A DNA stretch of 12,029 bases, from assembly GCA_002441345.1 (NCBI GenBank), contig DJVU01000061.1, forward strand, positions 1 through 12,029. Direction: 5' to 3'. The notes beneath the pieces were generated by a model. The model ran no database searches. It saw only the letters and a program-made list of their open reading frames with translations, and was not told where the DNA came from. This DNA comes from Bacteroidales bacterium UBA6248 (GTDB taxonomy: Bacteria; Bacteroidota; Bacteroidia; Bacteroidales; Lentimicrobiaceae). Of the stretch, positions 6,426 to 12,029 are shown in pieces. A program made the translations under genes and the position numbers. Position 1 is the first letter of the stretch, and each line of letters begins with the position of its first letter.

Positions 6426-7448
6426 TTATTTCCCGTCGGTAAGCAAAGCAAGAGCCTCACGTTTTAATCTCTCCCTGTCTACGGGTACTACTCCCACGTA
6501 TTCGCACACCATGCCGCCTGCCAGATTGGAAAGGGCAGCGGTTAGCCGGGTTTCGGCATTCAGTGCCCTGCAGAGTGAAGCTACGCTGATGACGGTATCT
6601 CCGGCTCCTGAAACATCGGCTATTTTTCTCAGATGCGCCGGCAGGTGCAATTCCAGATCGTGTTCCTGAACCCGTTCACGCAAAAACAATCCGGCTTCCG
6701 AAAGCGTAACCATCACGGCCTTGATGTCCTGATTTTGCTGCAACAGAGCAGATGCACCACTTACCGAAGCAATATCGCTGACATCCACATCGGCTTTCAG
6801 TCCCTCACGCAACTCTTTCAGGTTTGGTTTAAAAAGATCGACACCCCTGTAGGCGTCAAAATTCTTTTTCTTGGGATCCACAACTACCGGGATTTCGCGT
6901 TTGGAAGCCATTTCGATAAGCCTTCCGATGATATCACGGGTAAGGACACCTTTATTGTAATCCTGACAAACGACCACACGGATAGGATAGCGATCGAAAA
7001 GTTCTTCCAGCCTTTTAAGAAGCAGGTTCGAATCGGCTTCAGAGAGATCGGCGTCTACCTCTTCATCCACTCTGAGCATCTGAACGTTGTTTCCGACAAT
7101 CCGGAATTTGGTTGTTGTGATGCGATCAGGGCTTCGGATTATACCGTCGGCCGAAATCCCATCCTTCCCGAGCAAATCAGAAAATTCGGCACCACGGCTG
7201 TCGTCACCTATTACAGAACACAGTACAGGAACGGCTCCAAGTGCCTTGATATTCAATGCCACGTTAGCAGCACCTCCCAAGAGATTTTCGCGGCGGTTTA
7301 GCTGCACAACCGGAACGGGTGCTTCGGGTGAGATACGCTCGACCTTACCCCAAAGGTATGCATCAATCATCACATCCCCGATAATAAGTACGTGTTGTCC
7401 CTTAAAATCTTCGAACAGACGTTCTATAACGCGTTTTTCAGTTTTCAT
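6426..7448 (-). CDS. hldE: D-glycero-beta-D-manno-heptose-7-phosphate kinase
   Basis: PfkB/ribokinase-family enzyme that phosphorylates C1 of heptose 7-phosphate to give the 1,7-bisphosphate, an intermediate of ADP-heptose for the LPS inner core. Visible features are LIIGDVMIDAYLWGKVERISPEAPVPVV starting at residue 21, GGAANVA (58-64), VDPKKKNF (190-197) and the catalytic and anion-hole motif DVSGAGDT (278-285, Asp284 as base). At 340 aa it contains only the kinase half of bifunctional HldE; the cytidylyltransferase domain is absent, so it is monofunctional (also called RfaE1 or HldA) and needs a partner elsewhere. The frame extends 17 codons to a TTG at 7499, but a -7 promoter element lies inside that extension, so I start at the ATG at 7448. 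porT follows 33 bases later. Confidence 0.9.
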   Translation of the reverse strand: MKTEKRVIERLFEDFKGQHVLIIGDVMIDAYLWGKVERISPEAPVPVVQLNRRENLLGGAANVALNIKALGAVPVLCSVIGDDSRGAEFSDLLGKDGISADGIIRSPDRITTTKFRIVGNNVQMLRVDEEVDADLSEADSNLLLKRLEELFDRYPIRVVVCQDYNKGVLTRDIIGRLIEMASKREIPVVVDPKKKNFDAYRGVDLFKPNLKELREGLKADVDVSDIASVSGASALLQQNQDIKAVMVTLSEAGLFLRERVQEHDLELHLPAHLRKIADVSGAGDTVISVASLCRALNAETRLTAALSNLAGGMVCEYVGVVPVDRERLKREALALLTDGK

Positions 7449-7486
7449 GACAGCCGGATTGCCGTGTTCAGATTTATTAGCGGGTG

Positions 7487-7494
7487 CAAAGATA
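7487..7494 (-). promoter_or_regulatory. -7 element upstream of the heptose kinase gene
   Basis: TATCTTTG on the minus strand matches TAnnTTTG exactly, 38 bases before the ATG at 7448. No good -33 TTG lies at the expected distance. The predicted start is near 7480, separating the kinase-porT-dehydrogenase unit from the helicase gene. Confidence 0.5.
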
Positions 7495-7539
7495 GTCAAT
7501 AGTTCCGGAACACGGTTGCAGCCACTTTTCCGGCATGTT

Positions 7540-8985
7540 TTATCCGAAGAACATTGCGTTGAAATTTACCAGGTAAACTTCGGATGCGGCCCGGGTAACG
7601 GCAGTATACAACCAGCGCACAAAACCGGTATCCACCATCTCTGCAGTAAGGTATCCATGGTCGATAAACACGGCATCCCACTGCCCGCCCTGTGTTTTAT
7701 GACAGGTGACAGCATAGGCGAATTTGGCCTGAACCGCATTGTAAAAGGGACTGGATTTTACCTTTTCCATTCGTGCCGCAGCAGAGCTAATTCCGGTATA
7801 ATCGAGTATTATTTCATCGAAAAGCTGTTGCATTTTATCCTGCGGCATCGATGGCGTATCGGTGTTCATAGAGTCGAGAAGCAACTTAACGTCCACCACC
7901 TCTTCATCGGGGTAATCCATAAGTTTGATGCTGATATCGGCAAAACGAAATCCGTACATTTCACCAATATGCCGTATTCGCCGTATTTCTGCCAGATCGC
8001 CGTTGGCAATAAAACCGGCCCTGGTGCCGGGAGGCAGCCAGAAATAGTTGTTTTTGGTTATCATAATGATGTCGCCTGCCGAGAGTTCGGTTTCCCGAAA
8101 CAGCAGTCGTGCCCTCACTTCGTTGTTAAAGAGGTTGGCTCGTTTATTCGAGCGTGTGATGATGGCTGTATTTTCAATGCCAAACCTGGAATAACAGGAG
8201 TTAAGAGCATCCTCGAAGGTAGTGCCATCGATCTGCCGGATATCATCAAAGCCGCTGAGGTTAAAAAAAGGAAGTTCCGGATCTCCGGGTTGCGCATGCA
8301 GCCTTAAACGGGTAGCATTAGTCAGGATACCGCTTTCCCCTGCCTGACGTACCACCTCGCTGAGCTCGAAAACACGGAGGTCGAGGTGGTATTTTTTGAT
8401 AAGAGTATCGTGGTCGAGCGCCGGGCTTATATCATCCCCGACAGGGGGAAGCTGGGCGTTGTCACCGATCAGAAGGAGGCGACATCCCTCACTTCCGTAG
8501 ATGTATGCAATCAGATCGTCGAGAAGGTCACGGTGAGCATATATTCCCTGATCGCCGGAAGAGCCGGGACCAGGGATCATGGATGCTTCATCCACAATAA
8601 ACAGGGTAAACTTATGCGGATTTTTACTGAGTGTCATCCGCAGCCTTCCGTCACTGCCCTGTTCAGCTCTGAAAATCTTCCGGTGGATGGTAAATGCCTG
8701 TTTGCGCGAATACCCGGCAAGAACTTTGGCTGCTCTTCCGGTAGGTGCAAGAAGCACCGACTGCAGTCCGGCGAGCGGCAGAATGCGCACCAACGCACTA
8801 ACGAGAGAGGTTTTCCCGGTTCCTGCATACCCTTTAAGTAAAAAAGCCGGTTGCTCGTTTTTCTTATAGTCGGCAGTAATAAAATCACAAAGCAGGCGGA
8901 TTACCTCCATCTGTCCGGTGGTGGGTTCGTGTCCCAGCTCCTTTATAATCTGACCAGCCATCAGCCGGTTATCCATTTCTGTCAT
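7540..8985 (-). CDS. ATP-dependent DNA helicase, RecD-like (superfamily 1B)
   Basis: A 481-aa SF1 helicase of the short RecD-like type found in Bacteroidetes, predicted to unwind DNA in repair or recombination. Motifs in order: Walker A GYAGTGKT (52-59), motif Ia APTGRAAK (about 80-87), Walker B IVDEAS (130-135), motif III GDNAQLPPVG (174-183), LSEVVRQ (motif IV region, about 208-214), TCHKTQG (427-433, UvrD_C_2 domain) and the arginine-containing motif VI YTAVTRA (460-466). It lacks the long N-terminal extension of RecD2 and has no RecB or RecC neighbour, so it is not RecD of RecBCD. The frame extends 11 codons to a TTG at 9018 that would overlap tamL by 23 bases. The ATG at 8985, 10 bases after the tamL stop, is preferred; a further ATG at 8976 is possible. 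Likely cotranscribed and translationally coupled with tamL. Confidence 0.9.
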   Translation of the reverse strand: MTEMDNRLMAGQIIKELGHEPTTGQMEVIRLLCDFITADYKKNEQPAFLLKGYAGTGKTSLVSALVRILPLAGLQSVLLAPTGRAAKVLAGYSRKQAFTIHRKIFRAEQGSDGRLRMTLSKNPHKFTLFIVDEASMIPGPGSSGDQGIYAHRDLLDDLIAYIYGSEGCRLLLIGDNAQLPPVGDDISPALDHDTLIKKYHLDLRVFELSEVVRQAGESGILTNATRLRLHAQPGDPELPFFNLSGFDDIRQIDGTTFEDALNSCYSRFGIENTAIITRSNKRANLFNNEVRARLLFRETELSAGDIIMITKNNYFWLPPGTRAGFIANGDLAEIRRIRHIGEMYGFRFADISIKLMDYPDEEVVDVKLLLDSMNTDTPSMPQDKMQQLFDEIILDYTGISSAAARMEKVKSSPFYNAVQAKFAYAVTCHKTQGGQWDAVFIDHGYLTAEMVDTGFVRWLYTAVTRAASEVYLVNFNAMFFG

Positions 8986-8995
8986 AAAACGATCA

Positions 8996-11377
8996 TCAGA
9001 AGGGATATCCAATCCCAAAGTTCCAGTTTATGTCGGCCAGTTGAAATCCGGGAATATTCAACCATCGTGAGCCGGTTTTTTGCCCGGGATCATAGACTGG
9101 CAGTCCCCCGTCGATGCGAAAGATGAAAAAGCTAAAGTCGAACCGGAATCCAAGGCCTGCATCCAGCGCCAGGGTAGAGGGTAAGTTCCGAAGGCTAAAA
9201 TGCCCTCCCGGGAAATCTTCATTTTCTTTCAGAAGCCAGATATTACCCGCATCCACAAAGGCTGCACCACTCAGGAAGCTGTAAACCGGAAAACGGTATT
9301 CAACGTTTGATTCGAGCCAGAGATCGCCAACGCGTTCGAAGCCGGATTTAACCGGACTGTAATATTCGCCCGGCCCAACCGAGCGCAGCTGCCATCCTCT
9401 GAGGCCGTTGGCTCCGCCGGCAAAAAATCCTTTTTCGAAAGGAAGCACATTCGAATTGCCATATGGAACGCCGATTCCAAAAGCCGCCCTGTATACCACC
9501 TGCCGTTTATCTCCGGCAGGCCGGTAATAGCGGAAATCGAAATCGGTGCGCAGATATTGAGCAAATCGAATGTCGAGAAGTGTAAAATTACCGTCTGAAT
9601 CACGGGGCGCCCCTGCCAGGGTGCTGTAAAAATTAAGAATATTACCGGCCGATTCAAAGTTTCCACGGAAATAGAAATAATTGCTTTGCCCCGAAAAGTT
9701 CTGATTATTGAAAATGTACGAATATTTCAGAGCCATCACCAGGTGGTCAGTATATTGATTGAGATAGCGCGGATCTTTGAGTGAATTCAGATATTCGGTG
9801 ATGAGGCTGTCGCGTTCGATGCTGATGGAGCTGAGCTCTACCGGCGAAAAAATATGGCGGGTAGTATTGGATGTACTCCATTCATAGCCAAACGACAGAA
9901 ACGTCAGGTAACGGGTATAGTAACTCCTGTCCTGATAATTGAATCCGAACCCAATGGTTGTACGTGCCCGGTGTTGCGCGCCCTGGATAGCAATCCGAAA
10001 GGGTGTAAGAAGATGCGGAAAATCGATACCCGATTCAATTCCGGCTTCCAGAGAGTTAAACAGCCGGCCGGGCATTTCGGTGCGCAAACCGTATTGCGGC
10101 TCCATTTCCATTGCCCCTCTTATTTTGAGCCTGAAGGTTTCAGCACCTCTGAAAATATTCCTGTTCTGGTAGCTGAAGCTCCCTCCGAGTCCTACGTGTC
10201 CGCCGGCATTGGTCGCCTCGGCTTCGGTGGTAAACATATTCACCGGATTTCTGACCATACGTACTTCGCAGTCAAGCAGCGAAATACCTGAAGGTTTCAG
10301 AGAGTCTGGGATACGGGCCGGAGGAAGGTTTACTGAAACAAACCGGCTCAGACCCATATTCTGAATACGATTGTAGGTAAAGTTTATATCCTGCTGCTTA
10401 TAGGGTTTCCCCGGCTTAACCATCACGGAGCGGGCAATGGCTTCAGGGCGAACACGCAGTTTGTTACGGTATACAAGATGAAAGTCAGGCCGAAAGCCCG
10501 CCGCTGAATCTTCCCGTTTGCCTTTCCAAACCAGGGTATCGTTACGATAGAGGGTATCGCCTACCTGTTCTGCGAAGTTAGTATGAATGAAAACGTTGTT
10601 TATAAAATACCGCCGGTGCGGGACGTATTCCGCCGGTGAGCCGGGTGCAGGCTCTTTCGAACGAACGTTCTCTACCCGCACCATCACATCTGCAACTCCT
10701 TTTCTGACGGAGGTATCGATCTCGAAGAGAATGTACTCCCTTGAGAATCCGAAATAACCGGCATCCTTCAGGTCGCGGGTAATACGCTCGCGTTCATCGC
10801 GAATTACATAAGCATCGTATTGTTTTCCGGAAACAAGCAGGGAGGAGTTGCCCGAGCGTGACAGAAAATACCGGAGGCTGTCATCGGGTATATCAAAGGC
10901 TATCGTTCCCAGACGGTGGGGTTCAGGGGTTTGGGTTTTATAACGGACAAACGCACGGGCGCCCTTGAAGTAGATTTCACGCTCAACTCTGGCTCCGAAA
11001 TAGCCTTTATTGTTCAGGTATATCCTCATCGGATGCAGGGAATTGTCGACCAGAGCCGAATCGAGTAATACGGGCGGCCTTCCGATGCGGGTTCTGAACC
11101 AGCGCTTTACTTTGCGGTCTTCGCCGCCTGAGAACATATCGCTGACCCACACACCCGGTCTTAACAGTCCAAGAAATTTACGATCGGGTCTGGGCTGAGC
11201 AAAATTGAGCAGATCATCGGTATTGATCTCCGGCCTGTCGGCCTTAACACTGTGGCCGGCAAGCATATATCCCCCGCGTTTCTGAACCTTCGAAGCCGGG
11301 CTGCACGACGAAAGCAGCAGCACCAGCAGTACAGGATAAAGAAAAATGCGTCTGAAATAATGGTTTAGGTCAGGCAT
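8996..11377 (-). CDS. tamL: BamA/TamA-family outer-membrane lipoprotein (TamL type)
   Basis: A 793-aa Omp85-superfamily protein predicted to help insert or translocate outer-membrane proteins, with TamB as the presumed partner. The N-terminus has a basic segment, a hydrophobic core (FLYPVLLVLLL) and a lipobox LSSC with the lipidated cysteine at residue 25, the hallmark of the Bacteroidetes TamL variant. Residues about 100-400 hold POTRA-like segments, for example the repeated pattern of a small basic or turn region followed by GYFGARV or AGYFGFS. The C-terminal part is the 16-strand barrel with the conserved L6 motif LRGW (659-662). It also has a late strand FVDAGNIW and ends in a phenylalanine (NFGIGYPF), a classical barrel-assembly signal. 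The ATG at 11377 gives an intact signal peptide. No tamB is next to it in this window; upstream is a tRNA cluster on the opposite strand. A -7 promoter element lies just upstream. Confidence 0.9.
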   Translation of the reverse strand: MPDLNHYFRRIFLYPVLLVLLLSSCSPASKVQKRGGYMLAGHSVKADRPEINTDDLLNFAQPRPDRKFLGLLRPGVWVSDMFSGGEDRKVKRWFRTRIGRPPVLLDSALVDNSLHPMRIYLNNKGYFGARVEREIYFKGARAFVRYKTQTPEPHRLGTIAFDIPDDSLRYFLSRSGNSSLLVSGKQYDAYVIRDERERITRDLKDAGYFGFSREYILFEIDTSVRKGVADVMVRVENVRSKEPAPGSPAEYVPHRRYFINNVFIHTNFAEQVGDTLYRNDTLVWKGKREDSAAGFRPDFHLVYRNKLRVRPEAIARSVMVKPGKPYKQQDINFTYNRIQNMGLSRFVSVNLPPARIPDSLKPSGISLLDCEVRMVRNPVNMFTTEAEATNAGGHVGLGGSFSYQNRNIFRGAETFRLKIRGAMEMEPQYGLRTEMPGRLFNSLEAGIESGIDFPHLLTPFRIAIQGAQHRARTTIGFGFNYQDRSYYTRYLTFLSFGYEWSTSNTTRHIFSPVELSSISIERDSLITEYLNSLKDPRYLNQYTDHLVMALKYSYIFNNQNFSGQSNYFYFRGNFESAGNILNFYSTLAGAPRDSDGNFTLLDIRFAQYLRTDFDFRYYRPAGDKRQVVYRAAFGIGVPYGNSNVLPFEKGFFAGGANGLRGWQLRSVGPGEYYSPVKSGFERVGDLWLESNVEYRFPVYSFLSGAAFVDAGNIWLLKENEDFPGGHFSLRNLPSTLALDAGLGFRFDFSFFIFRIDGGLPVYDPGQKTGSRWLNIPGFQLADINWNFGIGYPF

Positions 11378-11393
11378 ATGCGTATCGGATATG

Positions 11394-11401
11394 CAAATTT
11401 A
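11394..11401 (-). promoter_or_regulatory. -7 promoter element of tamL
   Basis: TAAATTTG on the minus strand matches TAnnTTTG and lies 16 bases before the tamL ATG, implying a very short leader. No convincing -33 TTG is at the expected distance. Confidence 0.45.
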
Positions 11402-11612
11402 ATGCAAATGTGCGTTGGTTGGGCAGGAAGGATGATTGCAATTACTCTGTTCGTTGCAGCCTTAAATGAAGTTTTCACAAATAATGGCAGTTAAACCAGC
11501 CGGTGTTTTACCAGCGGCCAATAAAGATCTTCAATTTCTTTAAAATTCGTTATTGTATTCCAGGCTGTTATGATTTTTATACAAGAAAGTTTCATTTTTT
11601 TTAATGTATCTA
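11402..11612. other. intergenic region between divergent promoters
   Basis: This stretch separates tamL (leftward) from the tRNA cluster (rightward) and becomes AT-rich towards the tRNA promoter. A short minus-strand open frame (11491-11694) has no recognisable content, covers the tRNA promoter and enters tRNA-Val, so I do not call it. Nothing else is seen. Confidence 0.5.
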
Positions 11613-11642
11613 TTGCCAGTTTGAAAATTGATTGTAAATTTG
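11613..11642 (+). promoter_or_regulatory. promoter of the tRNA-Val-Asp-Thr-Lys cluster
   Basis: TTG (11613-11615), a 19-base spacer and TAAATTTG (11635-11642) match the Bacteroidetes -33/-7 pattern. The predicted start near 11649 is about 38 bases before the first tRNA. No promoter is seen between the tRNAs, whose gaps are only 10-14 bases. Confidence 0.8.
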
Positions 11643-11686
11643 CAGCCTCAATCGCCGCCAAACACGGCTTCACATCCTGAAGTAAT

Positions 11687-11764
11687 GGGAGCATAGCTCA
11701 GCTGGTTCAGAGCACCTGCCTTACAAGCAGGGGGTCACAGGTTCGAGCCCTGTTAGTCCCACCA
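11687..11764 (+). tRNA. tRNA-Val (anticodon TAC), with acceptor-stem mismatches
   Basis: The cloverleaf has D stem GCTC/GAGC, anticodon stem CCTGC/GCAGG with loop CTTACAA (anticodon TAC), T arm ACAGG-TTCGAGC-CCTGT, discriminator A73 and encoded CCA. The acceptor strands GGGAGCA and TAGTCCC pair at positions 1-4 and 7 but clash at 5-68 (G-G) and 6-67 (C-A). Identity is clear; functionality of this copy is uncertain. Confidence 0.85.
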
Positions 11765-11777
11765 ATTACATAAATGC

Positions 11778-11854
11778 GGCCTGGTAGTTCAGCTGGTTAG
11801 AATGCCAGCCTGTCACGCTGGAGGTCGAGGGTTCGAGTCCCTTCCAGGTCGCCA
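11778..11854 (+). tRNA. tRNA-Asp (anticodon GTC)
   Basis: Complete cloverleaf with acceptor GGCCTGG/CCAGGTC (one G-U pair at 2-71), anticodon stem CCAGC/GCTGG, loop CTGTCAC (anticodon GTC), T arm GAGGG-TTCGAGT-CCCTT and discriminator G73 as expected for Asp. CCA is encoded. It starts 13 bases after tRNA-Val. Confidence 0.96.
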
Positions 11855-11868
11855 ATTTAATACACTAT

Positions 11869-11943
11869 GCTGGTGTGGCTCAACGGTAGAGCAGCTGACT
11901 TGTAATCAGCAGGTTGTAGGTTCGATTCCTATCACCAGCTCCA
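11869..11943 (+). tRNA. tRNA-Thr (anticodon TGT)
   Basis: Perfect 7-bp acceptor GCTGGTG/CACCAGC, D stem GCTC/GAGC, anticodon stem GCTGA/TCAGC with loop CTTGTAA (anticodon TGT), T loop TTCGATT, discriminator T73 and encoded CCA. It is the third member of the cluster. Confidence 0.95.
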
Positions 11944-11953
11944 AATAATTTTT

Positions 11954-12029
11954 GATCCATTAGCTCAGTCGGTAGAGCACCTGACTTTTAATCAGGGTGT
12001 CCCGCGTTCGAGTCGCGGATGGATCACCA
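11954..12029 (+). tRNA. tRNA-Lys (anticodon TTT)
   Basis: Perfect acceptor GATCCAT/ATGGATC, anticodon stem CCTGA/TCAGG with loop CTTTTAA (anticodon TTT), T arm CCGCG-TTCGAGT-CGCGG, discriminator A73 and encoded CCA. Its last base is the last base of the window, so further tRNAs may follow. Confidence 0.96.

Noticed and set aside
7087..8307. Long plus-strand frame of 406 codons
   Set aside because: It lies antisense to the heptose kinase and helicase genes, both of which carry intact family motifs; its product has no coherent domain.
11491..11694. Minus-strand frame of 67 codons
   Set aside because: It spans the tRNA promoter and part of tRNA-Val, and lacks any recognisable motif or upstream signal.
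1..12029. CRISPR array, insertion sequence, phage or defence system
   Set aside because: I saw no regularly spaced direct repeats, transposase, integrase, toxin-antitoxin or nuclease genes. The only repeat is the single palindromic element at 226-318.

Overview
The window comes from a Bacteroidetes (Bacteroidota) chromosome, probably a Bacteroidales or Marinilabiliales-like lineage. Three signs support this. First, there is a PorT-type type IX secretion protein and a TamL-type lipidated Omp85 protein. Second, several genes are preceded by the phylum-specific promoter pattern (TTG or TTTG, about 19 nt, TAnnTTTG) rather than sigma70 boxes. Third, Shine-Dalgarno sequences are absent or weak at the starts inspected. 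The content is mostly housekeeping and envelope biogenesis. I see no phage, IS element, CRISPR array or defence island.

Layout: every protein gene lies on the minus strand, and a tRNA cluster lies on the plus strand at the right end. Reading in the direction of transcription from right to left: tamL (lipoprotein of the Omp85 family), then a RecD-like helicase 10 nt behind it. After a new promoter come the heptose-7-phosphate kinase gene, porT and a COG2509-type FAD dehydrogenase. A second promoter starts a cytoplasmic protein of unknown function. A third, near-perfect promoter starts a tRNA-Glu/rpsT transcript that ends in a strong intrinsic terminator. radC (with a perfect inverted repeat abutting its start codon) and a UDP-GlcNAc 2-epimerase gene follow. 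About 540 bases later the first 13 codons of rpsF run off the left edge, with their own promoter. That left gap also holds an imperfect palindromic CACAGAG-type repeat.

At the right edge a plus-strand promoter precedes tRNA-Val, tRNA-Asp, tRNA-Thr and tRNA-Lys, all with encoded CCA. The last tRNA ends at the final base of the window, so the cluster may continue. The tRNA-Val has two adjacent acceptor-stem mismatches, the most anomalous single feature here.

Functionally, the central block concerns the outer membrane and cell surface: TamL (outer-membrane assembly), the heptose kinase (LPS inner-core precursor), PorT (type IX secretion) and WecB-like epimerase (amino-sugar precursor). The flanks are translation genes (rpsT, rpsF, five tRNAs). 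The promoter positions suggest shorter starts than the longest reading frames for the kinase and the unknown protein, and the gene junction suggests the same for the helicase.
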